Positions 35,325 through 44,182 of a stretch of DNA of 64,000 nt are shown here, in pieces. Origin of the DNA: Pseudanabaena mucicola str. Chao 1806. Lineage in GTDB: Bacteria > Cyanobacteriota > Cyanobacteriia > Pseudanabaenales > Pseudanabaenaceae. Position 1 is the first letter of the stretch, and every line of letters starts with the position of its first letter. A program made the position numbers and the translations under genes. The notes beneath the pieces are model-generated. The model was not told the origin of the DNA, made no database searches, and saw only the letters and a list, made by a program, of their open reading frames with translations. The stretch is from positions 3,954,001 through 4,018,000 of the forward strand of contig NZ_CP097329.1 in assembly GCF_030323025.1 (NCBI RefSeq). Reading direction: 5' to 3'.

Positions 35325-35816
35325 ATCGATACCTCCTAATTTAGACCCTGAAATGCGATCGGGATTACAAAACATTGTTATTATAGCTAGGGAAAATAAA
35401 AAATTTCAACTTTTCTTTACAAATTTTTGTTGGATTGTCCCAAATTTGCCTAATTAGATACATTTTAGAATTGACAAAAAGCTTACAAAATAACGTATAT
35501 GCTCTCTTTTTCACTGAAATCTTATTCAAACACAGATAAAAAGCTCAGAGTGTACACACAACTTAACGTATTAAGCATACTTTTTTAAGTTTTATTTTGT
35601 ATTTAATTACAATCTGCTTCTTAACGACGGATAGGCAATCCCAAAACTTGATTCTTAATTAGGTTGTCAAATGTAAATAATTCCAATAGAAACTTTAGTT
35701 TCGACTTCTCTCAGCGATCAATGCAAGGATTACTTAGCGAAGTGCATCTTCAAGTTATTTAAAACATCTATAACTATGCTCACAGTTAGTAATTACCAAT
35801 TATCTAAATTTTGAAC
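35325..35816. other. Non-coding interval between DUF3155 gene and nrdR
   Basis: About 490 bp, AT-rich, containing the promoter of the DUF3155 gene and the nrdR 3' region. I see no supported gene or clear hairpin; a short weak AT-rich stretch at 35580-35640 holds nothing recognisable. Confidence 0.5.
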
Positions 35817-36269
35817 TTACTTCGCATCAAAGTAATTTAAAGCTTCAGCAAAATCTCGTACTCCTCGAAACTGTCGATAGACTGACGCAAAACGTACATA
35901 GGCAACTTCGTTAATATCTTGCAAATATTGCAAAACCATCTCGCCAATTTCGACGCTAGAAACTTGATGCCGATCGCGTGTTTGGAGTTGTGCCTCGATT
36001 TCATCGATGATCGATTCAAGGGTGGTCTGTGATACCCCAGTTTTTTCACAGGCGCGGATCATGCCTCGCAATAATTTGGAGCGATCAAAGGACTCACTCA
36101 CTCCATCGCGCTTTAACACGGTAATGGGTACAAACTCGATGCGCTCGTAGGTAGTAAAGCGACGCTGACAACTGAGACATTCACGTCTACGTCGAATACT
36201 ACTGCCCGCCTCTGCCGAACGAGATTCTAAAACACGGCTATCGGTGTGCTGACAAAACGGGCAGAGCAT
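35817..36269 (-). CDS. nrdR: Transcriptional repressor NrdR
   Basis: A 150-residue repressor of ribonucleotide reductase genes, starting at ATG 36269 (MLCPFCQ); an upstream TTG is rejected because NrdR begins at this zinc ribbon. The CPFC and CLSC pairs form the zinc ribbon (residues 3-34). Residues 45-135 are the ATP-cone ([24 protein letters not shown], in parts [12 protein letters not shown] and [10 protein letters not shown]), which senses ATP/dATP. It binds NrdR boxes upstream of nrd genes. None is adjacent here. Confidence 0.94.
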   Translation of the reverse strand: MLCPFCQHTDSRVLESRSAEAGSSIRRRRECLSCQRRFTTYERIEFVPITVLKRDGVSESFDRSKLLRGMIRACEKTGVSQTTLESIIDEIEAQLQTRDRHQVSSVEIGEMVLQYLQDINEVAYVRFASVYRQFRGVRDFAEALNYFDAK

Positions 36270-36298
36270 AACATCTCTCAAAATAATGAATTATTGAA

Positions 36299-36400
36299 TG
36301 ATGTTACGTGGAAGTTTCTAAGACACTCACCACTAGTCCCTCTCCCTTAATGGGAGAGGGGGTTGGGGGGTGAGGGTGATACTTGTTCCACGTAACATCA
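36299..36400. repeat. 102-bp element with 15-bp inverted ends
   Basis: Ends TGATGTTACGTGGAA and TTCCACGTAACATCA are perfect 15-bp inverted repeats. The interior CACCACTAGTCCCTCTCCC-TTAATGGGAGAGGG is a second hairpin, similar in sequence to the element at 51459-51558 (CCCTCTCCC core). MITE-like, just upstream of nrdR. Confidence 0.75.
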
Positions 36401-36480
36401 GTTATTGATAGACTAGGCTTTGTTTTGAACTGTCCCAGCTATCTATTAACTTTAAATTATAGTGAGTCATTCCAAAATAT

Positions 36481-36521
36481 TATTTGTTGAAAGTATTGCT
36501 TTACAACACTTTCAACAAATA
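36481..36521. terminator. Hairpin downstream of the PLP decarboxylase
   Basis: Arms TATTTGTTGAAAGT and ACTTTCAACAAATA around a TATTGCTTTACAAC-type loop, 26 bp after the stop at 36548. The GAAAGT arm is shared with the hairpin at 10624-10668. Confidence 0.55.
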
Positions 36522-36547
36522 AAAGACAAGGATCTTAAGCTTCTCGT

Positions 36548-37915
36548 CTAACCTGCGTAGGGATGTAAGACGACGGCTTTGAGAATGCGATCGCCTTTCC
36601 ACAGTGGCAAAGACAGCCATAATTTCCCATCGTCGATCCATTTTTGCCGCAAGAGCGCACTACTTAGATTGGGATTATTAGATTTCAAACAGATAATATT
36701 TAGAGTTGGTTCACAAACTAGTTTTAATTCGGGTGATGCTTCTACCCTTTGTCGCAAATTATCAGCGAGAGTTAGTGATCGCTCAACGAGATAGCGACAA
36801 CCTGAAATTCCCATTGCTCTGAGCGCTATCCATAGCTTGAGACTATCGGTGCGGCGAGTTCCTTGTAAATTTAGGTTCCCAAAATTGAGAGTGTGATCGT
36901 CCATATAAGGAAGTTCTCCATCAAAACCATCGATGAGATGCTGCTTATCCTTGACGATAAGCATGGCACAGGTTCGCGCTACCCATAGCCATTTTTGGGG
37001 ATTAAAGGTGATCGAGTCCGCCAGTTCACAGCCTTGAAATAGTGGTTGCAATTTTGGCGAAAAAATTCCTGCACCACCGTAGGCAGCATCGATGTGAAAC
37101 CAGCAATCGTAGCGTTTTGCAATTTCACCAACAGATTGAATTGGATCGACTGCACCCGTGATCGTCGTTCCAGCGATCGCGGCAACAAAAAAAGGTTGTT
37201 TCCCTTGGCTAATTGCTTTTTGGATTTCTAGTTCTAATTCTTCGAGAATGATTTCACCACGATCATTGGTGAGAACTCGGACTAAGTTCTCTTTGCCAAC
37301 ACCGATGACATTCATCGCTTTCCCAAAGGAAGTATGGGCAGCATCGGATACAAATGCAACTAAATTATTCACATCACCTAAGGTCTTACTATGAGGCTGT
37401 TTCCAGTTTCGCGCTAATAATAGTCCCGAAATATTGGCAAGACTTCCCCCTGCGGTCAATGTGCCGAAGCAATTAGTTCCCATTCCAAAGAGATTCCCAA
37501 ACCATTGCATCAGTTGTGCTTCCATTTCCGTAAATACAGGAGCGAGTTCATAACTGAGCATATTGTTATTAATAGCCGAGATCAGTGCATCTGCCCAGAT
37601 CGTAATTGCGGTAGGTACACTGTCCATATGTCCCATGTAGCGAGGATTTTGGAAATTGACAGTACGCGGTAAAATCTGTGATCGCACTTCCGCTAGTAAG
37701 TCGTCAAATTTAGTTCCGTGTTCGGGAATATTAATCTTCAATGAAGATTCATCCTGAACGAATGCTTGATTTTGCGTATCTAGAACCGAATCAACAATGA
37801 GATCGACAAAGGCATAGCCCAACTTGCGGATGTCTTCAAGATTAGAGCGATCGGGATTGAGAAAGTGGGAATCAAGAAAATTTTGCGGTAAAAAATCGGG
37901 AGGGAAATCGGGCAT
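36548..37915 (-). CDS. Group II PLP-dependent amino acid decarboxylase
   Basis: A 455-residue enzyme of the aromatic-L-amino-acid/diaminobutyrate decarboxylase family. FQNPRYMGHMDSVPTAIT, TLTAGGSLANISGLLLAR, IHIDAAYGGAG-type FHIDAAYGGAGIFS, and the PLP lysine K308 in NPQKWLW are clear. The family-length N-terminal domain is present. It would decarboxylate an aromatic, basic or acidic amino acid; tyrosine/DOPA-, glutamate- or diaminobutyrate-type activity cannot be told apart. Downstream is the convergent nrdR region; upstream is the ABC ATPase gene on the same strand. Confidence 0.85.
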   Translation of the reverse strand: MPDFPPDFLPQNFLDSHFLNPDRSNLEDIRKLGYAFVDLIVDSVLDTQNQAFVQDESSLKINIPEHGTKFDDLLAEVRSQILPRTVNFQNPRYMGHMDSVPTAITIWADALISAINNNMLSYELAPVFTEMEAQLMQWFGNLFGMGTNCFGTLTAGGSLANISGLLLARNWKQPHSKTLGDVNNLVAFVSDAAHTSFGKAMNVIGVGKENLVRVLTNDRGEIILEELELEIQKAISQGKQPFFVAAIAGTTITGAVDPIQSVGEIAKRYDCWFHIDAAYGGAGIFSPKLQPLFQGCELADSITFNPQKWLWVARTCAMLIVKDKQHLIDGFDGELPYMDDHTLNFGNLNLQGTRRTDSLKLWIALRAMGISGCRYLVERSLTLADNLRQRVEASPELKLVCEPTLNIICLKSNNPNLSSALLRQKWIDDGKLWLSLPLWKGDRILKAVVLHPYAG

Positions 37916-37940
37916 TGTCGCAGTTAATGATTTATAGTCA

Positions 37941-37971
37941 CTAGGAAAAGATACGAAGTATCTTTTCCTAG
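37941..37971. terminator. Hairpin between the ABC ATPase and decarboxylase genes
   Basis: Arms CTAGGAAAAGATAC and GTATCTTTTCCTAG around GAA, 2 bp from the ABC ATPase stop. A likely terminator separating the two minus-strand genes. Confidence 0.65.
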
Positions 37972-37972
37972 A

Positions 37973-39757
37973 TTAATTATTGACATAGGGAATACGCGGA
38001 ATCGAAGCGATTAAAGACTTGGTATATTCATTTTGGGGATTAGTTAACACACCCTTAGTACTGCCCTGCTCTACAATCTTACCTCTACGCATCACCGCAA
38101 TACGATCGCAGAAAAATTGAGCAACGGCGAGATCGTGGGTAATAAAGATATAAGTGAGCTTAAATTCCTGTTTGAGATCGCGCATCAGTTGCAAAACTTG
38201 GCTCTGGATCGACGCATCAAGCATACTGACTGGCTCATCGCAAATAATAAATTTGGGATTGGTAATCAAGGCACGGGCGATCGCCACCCGTTGCAGTTGA
38301 CCACCTGATAAGTCCGATGGATAGCGATCAGCAAGCTGAGAATTAAGTCCAACTTTTTCGAGAATTGCATAGACTTTATCCTTAGCTGCTTCGATGGTGG
38401 GGACAAGGTTATGGATTAGTAAAGGATCGGCGACGCTATTTAGAACAGTCATATATGAACTAAAGCAAGCACGAGGATCTTGGAAGATCATTTGCATTTG
38501 CGATCGCATTTGGCGCAATTGTTCACCCTTGAGTCTGGTTAGCTCTACTCCATTAAATCGCACTGAACTGCCGCGATCAGGTTTGATTAATTGCAAAATT
38601 GCCCGACCTGTTGTACTTTTGCCAGAGCCACTTTCACCAATAATGCCAAAGGTTTCGCCTGAAATAACTTCTAAATCAATACCATCGACGGCTTTGACTA
38701 AACCACTGGAAGGATCAACAAATCGTGTTAGCAGATTCCCACCTGTGACATAATGCTTTTGCAAACGATTGACATGGAGAATTACTCTGGAGGAAGGTTT
38801 TAGAGTGGTTACTGACTTCTCAATTATCACAAATTCTGGACTATTCCCTTTCGTTTCTCGATCACTTGCTGCAACCCCTGCATCAGAAGTTATAGAAACA
38901 TTTTCGATAACATTTTGATTAGCCTCTTCTTGATTAACCTCTTCGCTAACTTTTTGATCTTGAAATTCCGATTTATCTTTACTGGTAGTTAAGGCTTCGG
39001 GATTGAAATGGAGAACGGAAGCTAGCAAACTTTTGGTATATGGATGTTGGGGATCACGGAAAATCTGCTCCACATAGCCTGTTTCGACAATATTTCCATT
39101 ATACATTACGGCAATGCGATCACAATATTCGGCAACCATTCCGAGGTCATGGGTAACTAGCAGTAAGCCCATCGATCGCGTTTTGCGAAGTACAGTTATC
39201 TCCTTGAGAATATCGGTAGCAACAGTGACATCGAGACTCGTAGTTGGCTCATCGGCAATTAATAAAACGGGATTTAGCAATAGCGATAAAGCGATCGCCA
39301 CTCGTTGCCGCATTCCGCCGCTAAATTCATGGGGATATTGCTTAGCGCGAGTTGGATCGATGCGAACCGATCTCAGGACATCATGGATGCGTTGTTTTGC
39401 GGACTGAGATGGTAGTTTCGGATAGTGAGAAGATATCACTTCCAATCCGTGATCTTCAATGCTCATCAAGGGATCAAGCCGCGTCATCGGATCTTGAAAA
39501 ATCAAGCCAATCTTCTCGCCGCGCCATGTTCCATCTTTTTTCTCAGCAATTTCTTCGCCATCGACGCAGATTTTCCCTTCAACATTGGCATATTTGGGTA
39601 ATAGCTTGATTAGCGCTCGCCCGATGGTAGATTTACCACAGCCGCTTTCACCAATTAATCCGAGCGCTTCACCTGCTTGTAAATGAAAAGTCACGTGATC
39701 GACCGCAGGCATTGTTTCGCCATAACGAACAGTCAAGTTGTCAACTTCAAGCAGCAT
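37973..39757 (-). CDS. Fused double ATPase of an oligopeptide/dipeptide-type ABC importer
   Basis: A 594-residue protein with two nucleotide-binding domains in one chain, corresponding to DppD and DppF. NBD1 has Walker A GESGCGKST (36-43 region), signature LSGGMRQRVA-type FSGGMRQRVAIA, and Walker B LLIADEPTTSLD. NBD2 (about 340-594) has GESGSGKSTTG, LSGGQLQRVAIARAL and FIICDEPVSMLD. It energises uptake of peptides or opines with membrane and binding partners, none of which is adjacent. GsiA-like glutathione import is an alternative. Residues 255-330 are a variable charged linker. Confidence 0.87.
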   Translation of the reverse strand: MLLEVDNLTVRYGETMPAVDHVTFHLQAGEALGLIGESGCGKSTIGRALIKLLPKYANVEGKICVDGEEIAEKKDGTWRGEKIGLIFQDPMTRLDPLMSIEDHGLEVISSHYPKLPSQSAKQRIHDVLRSVRIDPTRAKQYPHEFSGGMRQRVAIALSLLLNPVLLIADEPTTSLDVTVATDILKEITVLRKTRSMGLLLVTHDLGMVAEYCDRIAVMYNGNIVETGYVEQIFRDPQHPYTKSLLASVLHFNPEALTTSKDKSEFQDQKVSEEVNQEEANQNVIENVSITSDAGVAASDRETKGNSPEFVIIEKSVTTLKPSSRVILHVNRLQKHYVTGGNLLTRFVDPSSGLVKAVDGIDLEVISGETFGIIGESGSGKSTTGRAILQLIKPDRGSSVRFNGVELTRLKGEQLRQMRSQMQMIFQDPRACFSSYMTVLNSVADPLLIHNLVPTIEAAKDKVYAILEKVGLNSQLADRYPSDLSGGQLQRVAIARALITNPKFIICDEPVSMLDASIQSQVLQLMRDLKQEFKLTYIFITHDLAVAQFFCDRIAVMRRGKIVEQGSTKGVLTNPQNEYTKSLIASIPRIPYVNN

Positions 39758-40031
39758 GATTTTTCGAGTTTTTTTAAGTATTAATTTATATGCATCTCAA
39801 GCTAAAATATCATGCTATTGCTACTTACTTCCCTATACTTGGTCTTGAAATCACTTTAACTTAGCCAAAAATCCAGTAAGATATTAATTCTTTCTTAAAT
39901 TATTAGGATAGTGATCGATTAAATTACCAGAAATCAATAAGTAAATCGTATCCGTAGACTAGCTTTATACAAACTTAGATCGCGATCGCGGTTATCATCA
40001 GTGATAATTTCTGGAAAGGAGTAAGCTTTCG

Positions 40032-40994
40032 ATGTCCGCAGTCAATCAGCAAGAAGTTTTAGCAAGCTTTAAGGTATTGGTAAGCATGGCAAAAGCCGAC
40101 GGCAAAATGCTCGAAGAAGAGTTCGCCAGTCTCGCCGACACTTTTGAAGAAATTCATCTGCCTGATGGAGTTACCGTTGATCGCCTATTGAACGAAGAAG
40201 ACGAACCTATCGACATATTACTTTCGCAAATCACCAGCGACATCGCCCAAGAAATGGTCTATCAGTCTGCCTACGCGATGGCAAATATCGATGGTGAATG
40301 TAGTTCTGAAGAAAAAGAACTTTTAGACAAAATTGGTACAACCTTTACAAGTTCTAAACTATGGGGGAAACAAGAGTGGCTAGAAACTTTAGAACGTCGT
40401 TCTTTACGGTCATCAATCTCAGAACAAGTGCGCCAAATTGATGATCCCGACAAACGGGCGAGTGAGGTGGAAAGTGCCATTACTGATACCTGCTTCCTCA
40501 ATGCTGTGCTAGGCGCATTCCCGTTACCAGGGATCGCGATTGCCTTCGATATGTTGATCTATTGGAACCAACTCGACCTCGCTCAAACTATCGGACAAAG
40601 TTGGGGCTATGATCGCGACAATGAAAACCTGCGTAAAGCACTCTTTGGCAGTTTGGGGATCACAGGAACCCGCATCGCTGTCAGCAATCTCGCTAAGCTT
40701 GTTCCCGTCTTTGGTATGGTCGTTGGTGCTACTACTGCATATGCCAGTACATGGGCTCTTGGTAAAGTAGCTAACGAATATTTTGCTTCTGGTGGTGAGA
40801 TGGATGTCTTTAGCCTCCGCCAAGCCTTCAAGAAAGCGAAAAAAGAGGGTGAAGCAATTTACAAAACTAAAGCCGAAGAGATTGCTGAGAAGAAACAAGC
40901 AATTGAGCCTCAAGTCCAATTGCTGAATGAGGAACTAAAGGCAGGTAGCATTACTCCTGACGAATATCAAGCAAAATTGAAGGAACTTCTTTGA
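40032..40994 (+). CDS. TerB-like/DUF697/SHOCT protein
   Basis: A 320-residue protein. Residues 1-110 resemble the TerB tellurite-resistance helical domain: KADGKMLEEEFASLADTF and MANIDGECSSEEKELLDKIG, with acidic metal-binding loops. Residues 150-260 are a DUF697-like hydrophobic region (FLNAVLGAFPLPGIAIAFDML, PVFGMVVGATTAYASTWALG, in parts), probably membrane-inserted. Residues 260-320 are a charged helix ending LKAGSITPDEYQAKLKELL, a SHOCT-like tail. Good ribosome site (AAAGGAG). Function unknown; stress or ion homeostasis is a guess. Confidence 0.72.
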   Translation: MSAVNQQEVLASFKVLVSMAKADGKMLEEEFASLADTFEEIHLPDGVTVDRLLNEEDEPIDILLSQITSDIAQEMVYQSAYAMANIDGECSSEEKELLDKIGTTFTSSKLWGKQEWLETLERRSLRSSISEQVRQIDDPDKRASEVESAITDTCFLNAVLGAFPLPGIAIAFDMLIYWNQLDLAQTIGQSWGYDRDNENLRKALFGSLGITGTRIAVSNLAKLVPVFGMVVGATTAYASTWALGKVANEYFASGGEMDVFSLRQAFKKAKKEGEAIYKTKAEEIAEKKQAIEPQVQLLNEELKAGSITPDEYQAKLKELL

Positions 40995-40998
40995 TTAG

Positions 40999-41025
40999 AG
41001 AGAGGGACACATTGTGTCCCTCTCT
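40999..41025 (+). terminator. Terminator of the TerB-like gene
   Basis: Stem AGAGAGGGACAC-AT-TGTGTCCCTCTCT followed by TT and A-rich sequence, 5 bp after the stop. Strong stem, short T-run. Confidence 0.7.
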
Positions 41026-41323
41026 TTAAAGATGAGAAGGAAGAGCAGATAGCAGAGAAATCTATACGATTGCCTCGAAGATGAGTGCAAAAATGGGTTC
41101 CGTGATTGCCACATTTTTAATTTGTGTAGTCATAAAAGGAGGCAGCAAGACAAACTGCGCTAAGGGTGAGAACTTCTTTAGTCATTGACAGTTACTGCCA
41201 ATTGAAGACAGCGATCGATTTAATCACAAGGGTTAAAGATCTTGCTCAAATACAGCCATAGCACAATGGGTGATTGCAGATGCAGATAAACCGCAATCCC
41301 TAATTAAATACTTCCATGATTAA

Positions 41324-41428
41324 TAAGTAGCTAGACATAAGTAAACTAGAAACCGAGAGTTTTGTTCCGCCCGCGTAGCGGGCGGAACAAAACTCTCGGT
41401 TTGGGTTTTAATTAAGTTGAGCTACTTA
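41324..41428. repeat. Palindromic repeat family S, copy 2 (inverted)
   Basis: Inverted copy of 28162-28265: ends TAAGTAGCT and AGCTACTTA, centre TTTTGTTCCGCCCGC-GTA-GCGGGCGGAACAAAA, flanks CTAGACATAAGTAAACTAG and AACCCAAAACGAGAG-type. Identity is high along the full 105 bp. Confidence 0.85.
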
Positions 41429-41744
41429 CCACTCACAAAAAAAACAGTTTCTAACTCTGCCTCTGTCAAATATTTAATACCTGTGGATGCTTTGCCTGAC
41501 ATCTTGCAAGAGCACAAATTAGCGCAAATGTAGTGTTAAGAGTCCATTGTTGGGCTAGTTAATTCCGTGAGCGTTGAGAAGTTAATAAAAATTCTTTATT
41601 AGCAGTCAGACTATGCACAATTCAATTTGCGCCGATCTATCTAGAGATTCGTATCATTTCAGTAGTGAACACTCAATGATCATCTTACATGGAGCTCAGA
41701 TCAAGTCACTAGATCGCGATCACCTACAAGACAACAATGATTGA

Positions 41745-41778
41745 GCATAGAAAATAGGCGAAAGCCTATTTTCTATGC
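41745..41778. terminator. Stem-loop after ispE
   Basis: Arms GCATAGAAAATAGGC and GCCTATTTTCTATGC around a GAAA tetraloop, 3 bp beyond the ispE stop. The stable tetraloop and position support an intrinsic terminator. Confidence 0.7.
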
Positions 41779-41781
41779 TTG

Positions 41782-42690
41782 TTAAGCTTCAAAAATCGAT
41801 CTAACTAAACTCTTGGCAACCCATACATCAATATCGTCGGTTCTAACTGCTTCAGCGATTTGGTGGGCTCGATCTAAATCAGCGGTGAACGCAAACATAG
41901 TTGACCCAGAGCCAGACATTACTGCACCAAGACATTCTTGCTCAAGTAATTTGTTTTTAATAGAAACAAGTTCAGGATACTCAGGCAATACGACCCGTTC
42001 TAAATCGTTGTATAGCAATCGTCCAATTTTCGCTGGTGCAGCTTCACCTCCAGAGGCGATCGCCGCCACCATTTGACTAGAGATTCCCTTAAGTTTAGTC
42101 GGATTGTACGCTAATAAACCTTGGGATCGGAAAGTTTGATAAGCCCAGACGGTAGAGATCGAAATATGACGCGGCTTGCAAATTACGAAGATTAAATCCT
42201 TAAGATCGGGAAGAGGTGACAAAATTTCGCCACGACCTGTCGCTAGAGCCGTACCTCCAACTACACAAAATGGAATATCAGAGCCTAACTGAGCAGCAAA
42301 ATCACAAAGCTGTGACTGGGTGAGTCCTAAATTCCAGAGGTGATCAATTCCCACCAAAACAGCTGCTGCATTTGCGGACCCACCTGCAAGCCCTGCTCCC
42401 ATGGGAATTTGCTTGTGAATCGCAATCTCGACCCCCCCAATCTCTGGAAAAACACTTTGCAACAAGGCAGCAGCTTTATAGGCAAGATTACTACGATCAC
42501 AAGGTACTTTAGGATTAGTGCAAGTTACTTGAATCGCGTCAATACCAAGTTTCCTTAGATCAACGCGATCACAGAGGTCAATACTCTGCAAGATCATCAC
42601 CAAGTCATGGTAACCATCAGGTCGATTACCCGTAATCTCTAGGTAAAGATTAATTTTTGCAGCAGCCTTGAGAGAGATACGCGATGTCAT
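41782..42690 (-). CDS. ispE: 4-diphosphocytidyl-2-C-methyl-D-erythritol kinase
   Basis: A 302-residue GHMP kinase of the MEP isoprenoid pathway, phosphorylating CDP-methylerythritol. AAAKINLYLEITGNRPDGYHDL at the start, HKQIPMGAGLAGGSANAAAVL for the ATP loop (parts IPMGAGLAGGSANAAAV), GSDIPFCVVGGTALATGRGE, and the C-terminal GAVMSGSGSTMFAF complete the family pattern. It supplies precursors for carotenoids, phytol and plastoquinone. The ATG overlaps the pipX stop by 4 bp, so its translation should be coupled to the PII-responsive regulator. Confidence 0.93.
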   Translation of the reverse strand: MTSRISLKAAAKINLYLEITGNRPDGYHDLVMILQSIDLCDRVDLRKLGIDAIQVTCTNPKVPCDRSNLAYKAAALLQSVFPEIGGVEIAIHKQIPMGAGLAGGSANAAAVLVGIDHLWNLGLTQSQLCDFAAQLGSDIPFCVVGGTALATGRGEILSPLPDLKDLIFVICKPRHISISTVWAYQTFRSQGLLAYNPTKLKGISSQMVAAIASGGEAAPAKIGRLLYNDLERVVLPEYPELVSIKNKLLEQECLGAVMSGSGSTMFAFTADLDRAHQIAEAVRTDDIDVWVAKSLVRSIFEA

Positions 42691-42956
42691 TGGGAAAAAG
42701 TGCGCTTGTAGATATGTTGGAGATTTTTTTGATCAGTGTCAGACCCCATACGTCGAAGCGATCGCATTTGATTTTCAACCATGAGCTTTGCATCTGCTCG
42801 CGAGACTGGCTCAAATTGAATACCTTCGGGACTACTGGTAATTAGGAAAAATAACCTTTGGGCATAGAGGGTAGTGAACAAACTACGAAACTCATCTACC
42901 CTACATAGGCGAGATAGCAAGCCAAAAGTAGGATGATTTAGATAATGTTCGGACAT
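42687..42956 (-). CDS. pipX: PII-interacting protein PipX
   Basis: An 89-residue protein, exactly the family length, starting MSEHYLNHPTFGLL at ATG 42956. FATLYAQRLFFL-type FTTLYAQRLFFLIT, FEPVSRADAKLMVENQMR (in parts) and LQHIYKRTF match PipX, the cyanobacterial Tudor-like coactivator of NtcA that is sequestered by PII. The frame runs about 21 codons further upstream but lacks conservation there. It ends inside the start of ispE. In many cyanobacteria pipX is followed by pipY, which is not present here. Confidence 0.93.
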   Translation of the reverse strand: MSEHYLNHPTFGLLSRLCRVDEFRSLFTTLYAQRLFFLITSSPEGIQFEPVSRADAKLMVENQMRSLRRMGSDTDQKNLQHIYKRTFSQ

Positions 42957-43328
42957 TTGGCGGGCTGAGAAATTTAATAATGTAAGACGTGTAAATTTTT
43001 TCTGTATCGCAAACGACACAAGCTTGACGAATATTTCATAAAAAAGAATTTAAGCCGAGACTTAGAATACTTCTAGAAATTAGACAATACAACCTATTCG
43101 ACAATATTGCGATTACTATTTTGATATGTTTAGTGCGATTAATTAGAAAATATTATCAAACCTTAATGACTTTTTGTACAACCTAGCTTTATTGACAAAT
43201 TTTTTTAAATTGATTGCAGAATTGTTTCTACAGCATAATTAGAACAATGCTAGAAGCAAATCCCTCTTGAAAATCAGTGGATGCTGAGCCTCACAATATT
43301 AACTCTTTACATGAATTTCGAGCAAATT

Positions 43329-43736
43329 ATGAGTCGATTTCTTCGTTTCCACGTCTTTACTAAATTTTTATTAGTTATTTTTATATTTACAACTATTCTC
43401 TTGACAAATAGTCAAGCGATCGCGGCGGAGCGTCGTCCTGTGATCCCCGCTAACGGACAACCAATTCTTAGTGGCAATATGCATGGCTCTGATTGGATTG
43501 CTGCTTCCCGTGATTCTAAGCAAGCCTATTGCGAAGAAGCCTTTGCTGCTTTTCGGGGTTCTGCGGCTCAGAGCTATATCATTAGCCATAATATTCAAAG
43601 CCTTAGCCCTGAAGGTTTATGCGATCGCATGGATCAGTACTACAGTCTCGAAGAATATCTCGATGATCGCTTGGGATCAGCAGCAGCAATCGCTCCAATT
43701 CTGTTTGCTGATACACCTCTTGGTACTAAATACTAA
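43329..43736 (+). CDS. Secreted protein of unknown function
   Basis: About 135 residues from ATG 43329 (MSRFLRFHVFTKFLL); ATGs upstream add up to 16 residues. Residues 1-32 are a clear signal peptide: basic n-region, hydrophobic LLVIFIFTTILL core, and an AIAAE-type cleavage site. The mature part is small, with two cysteines (YCEEAF and GLCDRM) that could pair, and a conserved-looking HGSDWIAASRDSKQAYCEEAFAAF, split as GSDWIAASRDSKQ and AYCEEAFAAF. Probably periplasmic. No named family recognised. Confidence 0.6.
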   Translation: MSRFLRFHVFTKFLLVIFIFTTILLTNSQAIAAERRPVIPANGQPILSGNMHGSDWIAASRDSKQAYCEEAFAAFRGSAAQSYIISHNIQSLSPEGLCDRMDQYYSLEEYLDDRLGSAAAIAPILFADTPLGTKY

Positions 43737-43999
43737 GCTTTAATCTATAAGCTGCAACTATATCTAAACTAGGAAAACACAGTTTTTAGCAAATTGTCTT
43801 ATAGGTAAAACTTGATTTTTTAGGCAATCCTTAGGTAAAAGTGTGGCAAAAGCAAGAGAAAATTATTCAGATCCGTATAATTACTTATTAGATATGTTTA
43901 TGGGTATACAAAAATACACATAACATAGGCTAGAATCTGAGGCATAAATATTTTTGTGGTGTGATCACAACGTTTTTCCAAAGTGTTTTAAAGGAAAGT

Positions 44000-44182
44000 A
44001 TGAGCAAACAAACTGAAGCCCTAACAAAAGAGATTTCTACATTGAACGTAGCAACCAAAAAGTTATATTCCGAAGAGGTTCAAGCTGAACTAGCGGAATT
44101 GCAATCCGATATCGATGTTCTTTTTCAGCAATTGCAAAGCTTGAGCCGTCAAAGATTGATCACCGCAGGGAGTGCTCAGTAG
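44000..44182 (+). CDS. Small coiled-coil protein upstream of desA
   Basis: 60 residues from ATG 44000 ([13 protein letters not shown]); 13 further codons are open upstream but lack a ribosome site. [35 protein letters not shown], quoted in halves, is one long amphipathic helix with heptad spacing. The stop (TAG, 44180-44182) shares its G with the GTG start of the desaturase, so translation is coupled. Possibly a regulatory or scaffolding peptide for the membrane enzyme; this is inference from position. Confidence 0.5.
   Translation: MSKQTEALTKEISTLNVATKKLYSEEVQAELAELQSDIDVLFQQLQSLSRQRLITAGSAQ

Larger units (their letters stand above)
41026..41781. other. Non-coding interval with repeat S copy 2
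   Basis: About 755 bp between the TerB-like and ispE genes. It holds repeat S copy 2 and an ispE terminator hairpin. On the minus strand next to the repeat, a 26-codon frame reads MSGKASTGIKYLTEAELE, reminiscent of a tyrosine-recombinase N-terminus cut by the repeat; support is weak. Nothing else recognised. Confidence 0.4.

Noticed and set aside
41430-41520. Tyrosine recombinase start cut by repeat S
   Set aside because: Only about 20 codons resemble the family (KYLTEAELE); not enough to call a pseudogene, so mentioned only with the interval.
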